From Streptomyces sp. NBC_00247 (lineage in GTDB: Bacteria > Actinomycetota > Actinomycetes > Streptomycetales > Streptomycetaceae), in the NCBI RefSeq assembly GCF_036188265.1, contig NZ_CP108093.1, positions 1,922,001 to 1,986,000 of the forward strand: a stretch of 64,000 nucleotides of DNA, read 5' to 3'. Position numbers and translations under genes: made by a program. Below, one piece after another: positions 55,685 to 64,000 of the stretch. The first letter of the stretch is position 1. The number at the start of each line of letters is the position of its first letter. The notes beneath the pieces were generated by a model. It did no database searches. It was not told the DNA's origin and saw nothing but the letters and a program-made list of their open reading frames with translations.

Positions 55685-56920
55685 TCAGGCGCCCGCGACC
55701 GAGGCCAGGTACGCGTTCGTCTTCTCCGGCTCGAAGAAGAAGTTGTCGAAGTCGGCCGGGTCGTTGAAGCCGTTGGCGAAGCGGTCGGCGACCGGCTGCA
55801 TCTGGCCGGCGGCGCCGATCAGGTTCAGCACGTGCTCCGGCGGGACGCCGAGCATGGCGTTCGTCCACTTCACCACGTGCTGGGCGGTGTCCCAGTAGCG
55901 GTCGAAGGTGGCCTGCATCCAGTCGGCGTCGAACGCGCGGTCACCGTGCTCGATGATCGACTCCAGGTAGGCGTTGGCGCACTTGGAGGCCGAGTTGGAG
56001 CCCTGGCCGGTAATGGGGTCGTTGGCCACGACCACGTCGGCCACGCCGAGTACCAGCCCGCCGCCGGGAAGGCGGCCGACCGGGTTGCGGACCGTCGGCG
56101 CGTAACGGCCGGAGAGCGTGCCGTTGGCGTCGGTCAGCTCGACCTTGGTGGCGCGGGCGTACTCCCACGGCGTGAACCGCTCCATGAGCTCCAGCGTCTT
56201 CGCCAGGTGCTCCGAGGGGTCCTTGATGCCCTGGAAGACGTCGAGCGGGCCGCCCGGCACGCCCTCCCAGAAGAGGATGTCGGCGCGTCCCGAGGTCGTC
56301 AGGGTCGGCATCACGAACAGCTCGCCGACGCCCGGCACCAGGTTGCAGCGGACCGCGTCGAACTCCGGGTGCTCCGGGCGCGGGCCCATGCCGTGCACGT
56401 ACGCGACGGCCAGCGCCCGCTGCGGGGCGTCGAACGGCGAACGCGAGGCGTCCCGGCCGAACATGGAGACCAGCTCGCCCTTGCCGGCCGAGACCATCAC
56501 CAGGTCGTACGTGCGGGAGAAGAAGTCCAGGTCCGAGACGGCCGCACCGTGGATGACGAGCTGGCCGCCGCGCTGGGCGAAGGTCTCCATCCAGCCGGCC
56601 ATCTTCACCCGCTGGTCCACCGACTGGGCATAGCCGTCCAGCTTGCCGACCCAGTCGATGACCCGCGAGGAGTCGGGACCGGCGACCGAGACGCCGAGGC
56701 CCTCGATCTTCGGAGCCTGGGACTCCCAGAAGTTGAGCTGGTAGTCACGCTCGTACTGGAGGGCGGTGTCGAACATGCACTGCGTCGACATGACCCGGCC
56801 GGTCCGGATCTCGTCGGCGGTCCGGTTCGACATCAGGGTGACTTCGTACCCGCGCGACTGCAGGCCGAGAGCGAGCTGAAGACCGGACTGACCGGCTCCG
56901 ACTATGAGTATCTTCCGCAT
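55685..56920 (-). CDS. Styrene/indole monooxygenase-like FAD protein
   Basis: This 411-residue flavoprotein has the FAD-binding GxGxxG in ILIVGAGQSGLQLALGLQSR and the later ANDPITGQGSNSASKCANAY. CNLVPGVGELFVMPTLTTSG is typical of the StyA group. StyA-type enzymes epoxidise with reduced FAD supplied by a separate reductase (StyB), which is absent here. It is 45 bp downstream of the conservon GTPase gene and shares its terminator, so it occupies the place taken by a P450 in some conservons. Substrate unknown. Confidence 0.9.
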   Translation of the reverse strand: MRKILIVGAGQSGLQLALGLQSRGYEVTLMSNRTADEIRTGRVMSTQCMFDTALQYERDYQLNFWESQAPKIEGLGVSVAGPDSSRVIDWVGKLDGYAQSVDQRVKMAGWMETFAQRGGQLVIHGAAVSDLDFFSRTYDLVMVSAGKGELVSMFGRDASRSPFDAPQRALAVAYVHGMGPRPEHPEFDAVRCNLVPGVGELFVMPTLTTSGRADILFWEGVPGGPLDVFQGIKDPSEHLAKTLELMERFTPWEYARATKVELTDANGTLSGRYAPTVRNPVGRLPGGGLVLGVADVVVANDPITGQGSNSASKCANAYLESIIEHGDRAFDADWMQATFDRYWDTAQHVVKWTNAMLGVPPEHVLNLIGAAGQMQPVADRFANGFNDPADFDNFFFEPEKTNAYLASVAGA

Positions 56921-56965
56921 GGGACGGTTCTCCGTTTACGTGGTACGACGATCGGGGGGCGCTTC

Positions 56966-57667
56966 TCAGACAGGGGTGGCGTCGAGAGCGTGGCCCACCA
57001 GGGTGAGCAGTGACTCGACGACGGTGATCCTGTTACGCGCGTCCATGATCACCACAGGCACGTGCTGAGGGACACTCAGGGCCTCCCGGACGTCGACCGC
57101 TTCGTAGGAGTCGGACCCCTCGAAGTGGTTGACGGCCACGATGTACGGCAGCCCGCAGCTCTCGAAGTAGTCGAGCGCCGGGAAGCAGTCGGCGAGGCGG
57201 CGGGTGTCGGCCATGACGATCGCGCCGATGGCGCCGCGCACCAGGTCGTCCCACATGAACCAGAACCGCTGCTGGCCGGGCGTGCCGAAGACGTACAGCA
57301 CGAGGTCGTCGTCGAGCGTGAGACGTCCGAAGTCCATGGCCACGGTGGTGGTGGCCTTGTCCGGGGTGGCGGAGAGGTCGTCGGTCTCCTCACTGGCCCG
57401 GGTCATGACCGCCTCGGTCTTCAGCGGGGTGATCTCGGAGACCGCGCTCACGAAGGTCGTCTTGCCCACGCCGAAGCCGCCCGCCACCACGATCTTGGTG
57501 GCGGTGGGCGCCCGGGTGTGGTCCAGCTGCCACGCCTGGACCGACTCCTCCGTCCGGTCGCCGGGCCCCGGCTGACGCGGGGTGAACAGCGTCGGCGCCG
57601 GGTCGGCCGGCGCGGGCGCCGTGAGTCCGGGCGAGGAGAGCTTCGGCTCAGAGACGACGGAGTCCAT
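56966..57667 (-). CDS. cvnD: Conservon GTPase CvnD (MglA-like)
   Basis: In this 233-residue protein a disordered N-terminus of about 60 residues is followed by a small GTPase domain. The P-loop is GGFGVGKTTFVSAVSEI, the switch II region is LYVFGTPGQQRFWFMWDDL, and NHFEG is in the place of NKxD. The ATG at 57667 lies inside the end of cvnC (20-bp overlap). In conservons this GTPase forms a membrane-associated complex with CvnA-C, likened to eukaryotic G-protein signalling. Confidence 0.93.
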   Translation of the reverse strand: MDSVVSEPKLSSPGLTAPAPADPAPTLFTPRQPGPGDRTEESVQAWQLDHTRAPTATKIVVAGGFGVGKTTFVSAVSEITPLKTEAVMTRASEETDDLSATPDKATTTVAMDFGRLTLDDDLVLYVFGTPGQQRFWFMWDDLVRGAIGAIVMADTRRLADCFPALDYFESCGLPYIVAVNHFEGSDSYEAVDVREALSVPQHVPVVIMDARNRITVVESLLTLVGHALDATPV

Positions 57668-58061
57668 TGAGCACCCTTTCGAGCAGTGCGCGGTCGGGCT
57701 GACCGGCGCCGTGGCCGGTTCCGTACACGCGGATCTTTCCCTGGTCGGCCAGGTCGCTGAGCAGCACCCGGACCACACCGAGCGGCATCTTCAGCAGGGC
57801 CGAGATCTCGGCGACCGTACGCATCCGGCGGCAGAGTTCGACGATCGCCAGGAGCTCCGGCATGACCCGGGTGTTGAGGTTGCCGTTGGTGAGTTCGCGA
57901 CGCTCCTCGGGGGCTTCCAGCGCGGCGACGAAGGTTTCGACGAGCAGCACGTGTCCGAAGCGGGTGCGCCCTCCGGTGAGGGAGTACGGACGGACGCGTG
58001 CGGGCTTCCGGTCGGACCCCCGCACGGGGAGCCTGCGGGCGGGTTCGGCAGCAGACGTCAC
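57648..58061 (-). CDS. cvnC: Conservon DUF742 protein CvnC
   Basis: This 137-residue protein contains RVRPYSLTGGRTRFGHVLLVETF and a winged-helix-like segment (RTVAEISALLKMPLGVVRVLLSDLADQGKIRVYG) typical of DUF742. Its start overlaps the cvnB stop by 4 bases and its end overlaps cvnD by 20 bases, so translation of the three is coupled. Confidence 0.94.
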   Translation of the reverse strand: MTSAAEPARRLPVRGSDRKPARVRPYSLTGGRTRFGHVLLVETFVAALEAPEERRELTNGNLNTRVMPELLAIVELCRRMRTVAEISALLKMPLGVVRVLLSDLADQGKIRVYGTGHGAGQPDRALLERVLNGLRRL

Positions 58062-58537
58062 TGGGCGCTCTCCATCGATTGGCGCAGCTCATTGCGGAGT
58101 TCGGGGGTGAGGACGTGTCCGGCCCGGCCGACGAAGAGCGCCATGTGGTACGCGATGACGCCCATGTCGCAGTCGGGGGTGGCGTGGACGCCGAGGAGCG
58201 AGCCGTCACTGATCGACATGACGAAGACGCTGCCTTCCTCCATCGCGACCATCGTCTGCTTGACGCCGCCGCTGTCCATCAGCTTCGCGGCCCCCATGGT
58301 GAGGGACCCGATGCCGGAGACGATGGTGGCGAGGTCGGCGCTGGAACCCCTGGGGCTCTGCTGGTTCCCCGCGGCCGGAGCGGCCTGGTGACCGGGGTCG
58401 GAGGAGAGGAGCATCAGCCCGTCGGACGAGACGACCGTGACGGAGTGGACCCCTGGTACCTCCTCCACCAGGTTGCTCAGCAACCAGTGCAGGTTCCGGG
58501 CTTCGGTGCTCAGCCCGAGCGTGCTGGGCGCAGTCAA
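58058..58537 (-). CDS. cvnB: Conservon roadblock/LC7 protein CvnB
   Basis: This 159-residue roadblock-domain protein contains NLHWLLSNLVEEVPGVHSVT, VVSSDGLMLLSSDPGHQ and GSVFVMSISDGSLLGVHATP. Roadblock proteins act as regulators of MglA-type GTPases such as CvnD. The ATG overlaps the cvnA stop (4 bases). Confidence 0.94.
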   Translation of the reverse strand: MTAPSTLGLSTEARNLHWLLSNLVEEVPGVHSVTVVSSDGLMLLSSDPGHQAAPAAGNQQSPRGSSADLATIVSGIGSLTMGAAKLMDSGGVKQTMVAMEEGSVFVMSISDGSLLGVHATPDCDMGVIAYHMALFVGRAGHVLTPELRNELRQSMESAQ

Positions 58538-61497
58538 CTGCGTGCCTCCTCGACAGTGTCCCCCGTCTCCTGGCCGTCCGGGCGGCCGGCCAGGTCGGTG
58601 CGTGCGGCCGGCGCTTCCGGCTCGGCGCCTTCCGCGATCTCCGCCTCCACGTCCCGGCGGCCCTCACGCGCTCCTCGCTGGAATCCGCCGAGCCGGCGCC
58701 GGAGCGCTTCCTTGTCCAGGCTGCCCGCGCGCTCCCCGGAGGATGCCTCGGCGGGCTTGACCACCCGCGGGGTGCGCTTGGGCAGTCCCTTGTCGGTGAT
58801 CCGCTCGGGCTGCCGAGGACCCGGCACGGACTCGGTCTCCCTGGTGGGAAGCGCCTCGGGCTCCGGGACCGGCGGCTCCTGGGAGTGCGCGTGCCGCGCG
58901 TTCCCGGGCAGCGGGAAGGGGCGGGGCTCGGGCGCCCCGTACGGGTCGTGGGCGGCCGGGTCGTGCGTACCGGCGGTGCCGGCGGGCCGCTCGTGCCGGT
59001 CGGGGCCGATGGCGTACGGGTTCCCGGCCGTCCCGGAAGCCTGCGCGGGGGGTTCGGGGGTCGCTCCGGGGGCGGTCGCGGGACCCGTGTCGGCAGCGGC
59101 CGGGAGGCGGAACTGCATGGTGGTCTCGGCCGGGGACTCGGCACGTGCCGGTTCCTCGGGCGCAGGGGGAACGGCGGCCGGGGCAGCCTCGGGGCCCGCG
59201 TCCAGGATGGTCCGCTCGGCTGCGGTGATCAGCGGGTCGTCGGCGGGGAGTGCGAGGAGACGGCCCTGCAGGGTGTTGGAGTTCGCCTCGGCGACCGAAC
59301 CCGGGAGGTTCAGCGTCGGCGCCCCGCCCGACACGTTCACCGGCGGCGGCGAGGAGGCCGGCGGGGCCTTCGGAAGCAGGGCCTGCGGCAGCACGACGAC
59401 CGCCGTCACGCCGCTGCCGGTCTTCTGCGTCTGCAGGCGCACCTGAACGCCGAGGCGCGCGGCCAGCAGCGAGGAGACCTGGAGGCCGAGCCCGGCACTG
59501 TCGTCGCCCGGGTCCCCCAACCGGAAGGAGGACGGGTCGGCGAGGCGGAGGTTGACCTCCTCCATCCGGGCCGCCGACATCCCGATGCCCTCGTCCTGCA
59601 CGGAGAGCATCACCTCGCCGGTCTCCAGCAGCCAGCCGGAGAGCTCGACACGCGAGTCGGGCGGGGAGAACGCGGTCGCGTTCTCCAGGAGTTCGGCGAC
59701 CAGATGGCTCAGGTCGTCGGCGGCGAAGCCCGCGACCTGGGCGTGCGGCGGCAGGGACTGGATCGTGACGCGTTCGTACCGCTCGATCTCGCTGACGGCG
59801 GCACGGGCCACGTCGACCAGCGGAATCGGTCCGGCGTGCCCCTGGCCGTGATCGGCGCCCGCGAGGACCAGCATGTTCTCGCCGTGACGGCGCATCACGG
59901 TGGCGAGGTGGTCGAGCTTGAAGAGGGTGGCCAGCCGCTCCGGGTCCTGCTCGCGCTCCTCCAGGTTCTCGATCACGCCCAACTGGCGCTCGACGAGCCC
60001 GAGGCTGCGCAGCGAGAGGTTGACGAAGGTGTGGTGCACGGTGTTGCGCAGCCGCTGGAGTTCGGCGGTGAGGTCGGCGACCTGGACCTGGAGTTCGGCG
60101 CGCTGGAGGGTGAGCGCCTCGCGTCCGGCGATCACTTCGGCGTGCTCGTCCCGCACCCCGCCGGACTGCCCGGCGAACTCGCCGTGCAGGGCGAGCAGTC
60201 GCTCGTGCAGGGCGTTGATCGAGCGGACCACCTGGGCGAACTCGTCATTGCGGCCCCGGTACGCGACGCCTTCCGCGGTCTCCGGTTCGGCGGCCAGCCG
60301 GGCGGACCCGATACGCAGGACGGCGAGCGGCTGGGTGAGGGTGCGGGCGACGGCGGTGGAGACGCCGACCGCGATCAGGAAGCAGCCGCCGAGCAGGGCG
60401 AGCGAGAGTTCGAGGCCGGTGACGTCGTCGTCGCGGAGCTTCTCCAGCCGCCGCACCTGCGCGGTGCCGAGCGCCGACTCGACGCCGCGCATCCGGTCGA
60501 TGCGCGCGGAGAGGGCCGCGGAGAGCTTCTTGGAGCTGGTCTCCTGCTCGGAGTCGGAGAGTTCGGGGCTGTCGGTCAGTGCGGCGAGGTACTTCTCGGC
60601 GCTGTTGACCTCGGGGCCGGTGACGGTGGAGGAGAGCTTGTCGCGGGCGCTCGCGCCGGCCGCCTGGTCGAAGTCGGCGAGGGCGGCGAGTTCGCGGACC
60701 CGGGCCTGCTGGGCGGCGGCGCTCAGCTCGTCCCGGGCACGGTCGTCGGCCGACTTCTCGTCGTCGTCGCTCTCCACCGGGAGCCCGGTGTAGGGGTCGT
60801 ACTCCTGGACCGGCTCCGGGCTGGGCACGGCGAGGGCCGCGAGCAGCAGTCCCCGGGTGGCGGAGGCCCGCTCGACGGCGGTGGAGAGGGCGAGCGGCGC
60901 CCGGGTGGCCGCGGCGGCGCGCGGCGGGGCCGTCTCGGCCAGTTCGGCGGCGATGTCGTGGAGCTTCGCGATGACCTCGGAGTACGCCTGGTGGGCGGCG
61001 AGGGCCGAGCCCTTGCCGCTGACCGCGTCGCGGCGCAGCGACGGGACGGTGGAGAGGTCCCGCAGGAGCCCGGCGGGTGCGGCCTCGCGGATCTCGTCGA
61101 TCTGCTGGTCGACCCGGGCGCTGAGGCCGTCGGCGCCCGGCTTGCCGCCGCCGTCGCCGGAGTCGGCCTTACGGCCGCCCGCGATGTACGCCGTGACCGC
61201 GTCCCGTTCGTCGGCGAGGGAGTGGGCGAGCGTGATGGCCTGCTGGTCGAGCTCGGCCAGGGTCACCAGGTTCTGCGACTCGTTGAGGTCGCTGGAAGCG
61301 CCGAGGGCCGCCGGGGCGCCCGCCGCTATGACGGTGATCCCGACGACGGCGACGCCCGCCACGAGTCGGCTGCGCACGCGCACCTTGCGCTTGTCGCCGC
61401 CCGCCACCGGAGCGGTCGCCCCGGAAACGTCCCTAGTGCTGACCTTGCTCCGCGGCCGCTTCTTCTGCACCGGTGCTCGCATTCTTGACTCGTCCAC
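58534..61497 (-). CDS. cvnA: Conservon sensor histidine kinase-like protein CvnA
   Basis: This 987-residue protein has a first membrane helix at about residues 45-66 and an extracytoplasmic sensing region of about 280 residues of the nitrate/nitrite-sensor type (LVTLAELDQQAITLAHSLAD). A second helix (ELSLALLGGCFLIAVGVSTA), HAMP, and a kinase core follow, with LFKLDHLATVMRRHGENMLVL, ELLENATAFSPPDSRVELSG and QDEGIGMS. A Pro/Glu-rich tail of about 250 residues ends the chain. The GTG at 61497 is used; an ATG at 61482 is an alternative. It heads the cvnABCD operon. Confidence 0.93.
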   Translation of the reverse strand: MDESRMRAPVQKKRPRSKVSTRDVSGATAPVAGGDKRKVRVRSRLVAGVAVVGITVIAAGAPAALGASSDLNESQNLVTLAELDQQAITLAHSLADERDAVTAYIAGGRKADSGDGGGKPGADGLSARVDQQIDEIREAAPAGLLRDLSTVPSLRRDAVSGKGSALAAHQAYSEVIAKLHDIAAELAETAPPRAAAATRAPLALSTAVERASATRGLLLAALAVPSPEPVQEYDPYTGLPVESDDDEKSADDRARDELSAAAQQARVRELAALADFDQAAGASARDKLSSTVTGPEVNSAEKYLAALTDSPELSDSEQETSSKKLSAALSARIDRMRGVESALGTAQVRRLEKLRDDDVTGLELSLALLGGCFLIAVGVSTAVARTLTQPLAVLRIGSARLAAEPETAEGVAYRGRNDEFAQVVRSINALHERLLALHGEFAGQSGGVRDEHAEVIAGREALTLQRAELQVQVADLTAELQRLRNTVHHTFVNLSLRSLGLVERQLGVIENLEEREQDPERLATLFKLDHLATVMRRHGENMLVLAGADHGQGHAGPIPLVDVARAAVSEIERYERVTIQSLPPHAQVAGFAADDLSHLVAELLENATAFSPPDSRVELSGWLLETGEVMLSVQDEGIGMSAARMEEVNLRLADPSSFRLGDPGDDSAGLGLQVSSLLAARLGVQVRLQTQKTGSGVTAVVVLPQALLPKAPPASSPPPVNVSGGAPTLNLPGSVAEANSNTLQGRLLALPADDPLITAAERTILDAGPEAAPAAVPPAPEEPARAESPAETTMQFRLPAAADTGPATAPGATPEPPAQASGTAGNPYAIGPDRHERPAGTAGTHDPAAHDPYGAPEPRPFPLPGNARHAHSQEPPVPEPEALPTRETESVPGPRQPERITDKGLPKRTPRVVKPAEASSGERAGSLDKEALRRRLGGFQRGAREGRRDVEAEIAEGAEPEAPAARTDLAGRPDGQETGDTVEEARS

Positions 61498-61835
61498 CCA
61501 TGAAGCAGAGGTGACGCACCGTCACATGCGCGCGCTCCTCCCACATCTGGTCCGGCTTCTGACCATTCCAGCCCTTTTGGGAGGGGGGCGCACAACGACC
61601 GCTCCGCCACTCGAACGAGTGAACATCACTCGTGAGTGGGCGAACAAGTCTCCCCAGCGCGGCCATGCCCCATGCGTCGCACGCCGGGTGGACCTTCCGC
61701 GCGGGCTTTGGCAGGATGCCCGCCCGCACCTCGCCCTGGTCGCCGCGCCCGCCCCGCGGGCCGTTCTGACCTGCTGGTACGCGGCAACATTCGCAGCATG
61801 CAGACGCTGTGAAGGCGTCGTGCAGACTGATTGCC
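61498..61835. other. Divergent cvnA-PP2C intergenic region
   Basis: This 338-bp gap between divergent genes has two adjacent palindromes near its middle (61608-61638). No ribosome binding site is seen before either start codon, so leaders may be short. No further gene is credible. Confidence 0.4.
61608..61638. promoter_or_regulatory. Twin CACTC-type palindromes between cvnA and the PP2C gene
   Basis: CACTCG-AA-CGAGTG (61608-61621) and CACTC-GT-GAGTG (61627-61638) are perfect dyads sharing the half-site CACTC, 5 bp apart. They are candidates for a common operator controlling the divergent genes. Confidence 0.5.
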
Positions 61836-62621
61836 ATGCGCATCGAACTCGCCGGCACGCCCGGCAGCCCCGAACGCCCCAACGAAGACTGGGTCATGGC
61901 GGCCCTCCCCGCGTCCGGCCAGGGTGGGTGCCTGGTCCTGCTGGACGGGGTGACTCCCCCTCCGGGCGACGACGGTTGTGTGCACTCGGTGCCCTGGTTC
62001 ACCTCGCGGTTGGGCGGAGCGCTGGCCGAACTGTCCGCTTCACGCCCGGATCTGACCCTGGAGGAGGTGCTGGCGAAGTCCATCCGGCGCACTGCGGACG
62101 CCCATCGCATCTCCTGTGACCTTTCTCACGTAAGGACGCCTCAGGCAACCGTCGTCCTGGCGCGCTGGGGCGGGGCGGCGGTCGAGTACCTCGTGCTGTC
62201 CGATTCGGTGCTGCTGCTGGAGTCCCCGGACGGGAGCGTACGCGCGGTGGTGGACGACCGGCTCGACCGGCTCGCGCCGGGGACCCTCTCGTCCGTGGAA
62301 TTGACGGACACGCTGGCCCGGAACAAGGAGGGCGGATTCTTCACCGCCGCCGCCGATCCGGCCGTCGCCTCACGCGCGGTGACGGGCGGGCTGCCGCTCG
62401 CGGAGGTGCGGGCGCTGGCCGCCCTGACGGACGGGGCGAGCCGATGGACCGAGGTGTTCCAGGAGGGCGACTGGCACGCCGCGTTGGGGCTGCTGCGCTC
62501 GGCGGGCCCCCAGCACCTCATCGACCGCGTTCGGGAACGGGAGCGGGCCGACACCGAACGGGTCCACCTGGGCCGGGGCAAGCGCCACGACGACGCCACG
62601 GTGGTCCTGGTGGAGCTCTGA
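61836..62621 (+). CDS. PP2C-like protein phosphatase domain protein
   Basis: This 261-residue protein has PP2C-like metal-site motifs: RPNEDWVMA, LVLLDGVTPPPGD, LSDSVLLLESPDG, ALTDGASRW and RHDDATVVLVEL. Aspartates at the metal positions are largely kept, so it may be active. The ATG at 61836 fits the family start; a GTG nine codons upstream is possible. It diverges from cvnA, suggesting but not proving a link to conservon signalling. Confidence 0.83.
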   Translation: MRIELAGTPGSPERPNEDWVMAALPASGQGGCLVLLDGVTPPPGDDGCVHSVPWFTSRLGGALAELSASRPDLTLEEVLAKSIRRTADAHRISCDLSHVRTPQATVVLARWGGAAVEYLVLSDSVLLLESPDGSVRAVVDDRLDRLAPGTLSSVELTDTLARNKEGGFFTAAADPAVASRAVTGGLPLAEVRALAALTDGASRWTEVFQEGDWHAALGLLRSAGPQHLIDRVRERERADTERVHLGRGKRHDDATVVLVEL

Positions 62622-62736
62622 CGGGCAGGTGGCGGACGGAGGGCGCGCTTCGAAGAGCGTTTCTTCCGCCCGCAGGCAGGCAGGCCGCAGGCGGGCAGGC
62701 CGCAGGCGGAACCCCCGAAAACACGCCCCGGCACCG
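62622..62736. repeat. Short GC repeats between convergent PP2C and marR genes
   Basis: The block GGCAGGCCGCAGGCG occurs twice in tandem near 62690-62720, next to GCAGGCAGGCAGG. The repeats lie between convergent genes; no clear hairpin terminator is seen. Confidence 0.5.
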
Positions 62737-63234
62737 TCAGCCCTCGGCCCGCTCGTTGAACTGGTGCAGCAGTCGCGCGAGTTCGGCGACCTCGGCGCGG
62801 TCCCAGTCGGCGAGCTTGCGGACGTAGCGGGCCCGCCGGGCGTCGCGGACGTGGCGGAAGCGGGCGAGCCCTTCCTCGGTGAGGTGGACGAGTGAGGCCC
62901 GGCCGTCCTCGGGGTCCGGCTCACGGTTCACCAGACCGAGATCCTCCAGGGCCCGCAGTTGACGGCTCATCGTGGCCTTGCCGACCCCGAACCAGGCCGC
63001 CAGCTCGGTGGCGCGCTGCTGCCCGGCGGATTCCAGGCGTACGAGCAGGCCGTAGGCGGCGGACTCCAGTTCGGGGTGGACCTCTCGCGCCATTTCGCCG
63101 GAGGTGGCGCGCGCACGTCGCAGGATCACGGCCAGTTCGTGTTCCAGGGCGAGGAATTCCTGATCCACCGGAGCCCCGGCGGCGGTGCCGGGACCGGTCC
63201 CGCTGTCGTTCTCCTCCACCACGGCACCCCTCAT
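62737..63234 (-). CDS. MarR-family transcriptional regulator
   Basis: This 165-residue winged-helix regulator contains ATELAAWFGVGKATMSRQLR, ALEDLGLVNREPDPEDGRAS and LVHLTEEGLARF, the recognition helix and wing of the MarR family. The ATG at 63234 has AGAGGTGG upstream. It diverges from a secreted lysozyme gene, which could be its target, though 236 bp separate them. Confidence 0.92.
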   Translation of the reverse strand: MRGAVVEENDSGTGPGTAAGAPVDQEFLALEHELAVILRRARATSGEMAREVHPELESAAYGLLVRLESAGQQRATELAAWFGVGKATMSRQLRALEDLGLVNREPDPEDGRASLVHLTEEGLARFRHVRDARRARYVRKLADWDRAEVAELARLLHQFNERAEG

Positions 63235-63470
63235 GCGTTTTCCACCTCTGAAACTTCTCCCCGCCGGCGGCCTTTTCCGCAGCTGGGCCAGTATTTCGCA
63301 GGAGTAGACCACAGGCGGCTCCCGGGCCCTCTTCCACAGGGCGGTTCAACGCGCGTAGCGTCGTTGCTCGGCGCGTCCGTGACGGGGCGCGTCCGCCGGG
63401 GCCCGGCCCCGCACGCACCCCGGTTCGCGGTTCCTCCCACCGTCCCCCACCGAACCACGGAGGCACGCCC

Positions 63471-64000
63471 ATGTCCGCGCACGGATCCGGTTCCCGAACG
63501 GCCCGGCTGCTCGCTCCCGCCGGCGCCCTGCTCGCCGCTCTCTCCCTGCTCCTCTCCCTGCCCGGCGCCGCCTCGGCCGCCGACGTCCCGGCCCGGGGCA
63601 CGGCCTCGCTCGGCATGGGCGTCGTGGCCCACGACGGCCGGGGCTCCCTGCCCACCGGCACGACCGCGACCCAGACCGAAGGGGTCGACGTCAGCGGCCA
63701 CCAGGGCAACGTCGCCTGGTCGACGCTGTGGAGCAGCGGTGTGCGGTGGGCGTACGTGAAGGCGACCGAGGGGACGTACTACAAGAACACCTCGTTCTCG
63801 CAGCAGTACACGGGCTCGTACGGCGTCGGGATGATCCGGGGGTCGTACCACTTCGCCACCCCCGACACGACCTCCGGCGCCGTCCAGGCCAACTACTTCG
63901 CGGACAACGGCGGCGGCTGGTCCCGGGACGGCCGGACCCTCCCGGGCGTGCTGGACATCGAATGGAACCCGTACGGGGACCAGTGCTACGGCAAGACGCA
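63471..64000 (+). CDS. Secreted GH25 lysozyme (partial at window end)
   Basis: Only the first 176 residues are in the window. A signal peptide ([20 protein letters not shown], cleavage near ASA-AD) is followed by a glycosyl hydrolase 25 domain with [27 protein letters not shown] [23 protein letters not shown] and the catalytic D-x-E in [11 protein letters not shown]. These enzymes cleave the muramic-acid to glucosamine bond of peptidoglycan. ACGGAGGCACGCCC precedes the ATG. Confidence 0.93.
   Translation, partial: MSAHGSGSRTARLLAPAGALLAALSLLLSLPGAASAADVPARGTASLGMGVVAHDGRGSLPTGTTATQTEGVDVSGHQGNVAWSTLWSSGVRWAYVKATEGTYYKNTSFSQQYTGSYGVGMIRGSYHFATPDTTSGAVQANYFADNGGGWSRDGRTLPGVLDIEWNPYGDQCYGKT

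Overview
The window is high-GC DNA from a Streptomyces or a very close actinomycete. Supporting signs are the gene order, GTG and TTG starts, a Rho with a long polar N-terminal insertion, an AfsA/ScbR-type gamma-butyrolactone locus, a conservon (cvnABCD) and a Ku/LigD pair. Most long reading frames antisense to genes are GC-driven shadows.

Positions 1-26060 are a conserved core block on the minus strand. In transcription order it holds nrtL (an ArgS relic), lysA, hom, thrC, thrB, rho, an LCP protein, rpmE, prfA, prmC, sua5, a phosphatase-like protein, a decayed glyA, a TagO/WecA-type transferase and atpI-atpB-E-F-H-A-G-D-C. Apart from the LCP, phosphatase-like and glyA genes, this is the order around argS-lysA-thrA-thrC-thrB-rho-rpmE-prfA-hemK-sua5-rfe-atp in Mycobacterium tuberculosis. 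Local novelties are the broken glyA, with frameshifts, an internal deletion and a perfect 18-bp palindrome. There are also two copies of a small inverted-repeat element, a phosphatase-like protein without its catalytic cysteine, and an ArgS-like protein without a catalytic core near a tRNA-Arg(CCG) gene. Two Rex-like palindromes flank the probable atp promoter.

Positions 26300-38800 are accessory. They hold small genes, then a signalling locus: a ScbR-type receptor diverging from an AfsA-type synthase with an autoregulatory element between them, and a P450. A 22-bp tandem array separates the P450 from an intact glyA. A TetR-SRPBCC pair, a proline-rich membrane protein, and divergent Ku and LigD-polymerase genes follow.

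Positions 39000-55500 carry a HEAT-repeat protein, small secreted or zinc-ribbon proteins and a RodA-PBP2 pair. An orphan DUF4157 (eCIS-core) protein faces an AurF-type diiron oxygenase across a 574-bp gap. A pseudokinase fused to a PQQ-type propeller, an NlpC/P60 hydrolase, a mycothiol-dependent-type enzyme and two tandem membrane paralogues complete this stretch.

Positions 55600-61500 are a conservon (sensor kinase, roadblock protein, DUF742 protein, GTPase) followed by a styrene-monooxygenase-like flavoprotein. A PP2C-like gene diverges from it, then a MarR regulator and the start of a secreted GH25 lysozyme, cut by the window end. The best candidates for little-described biology are the DUF4157/AurF region, the conservon-flavoprotein operon, the gamma-butyrolactone locus, and the NrtL plus tRNA-Arg(CCG) pair.
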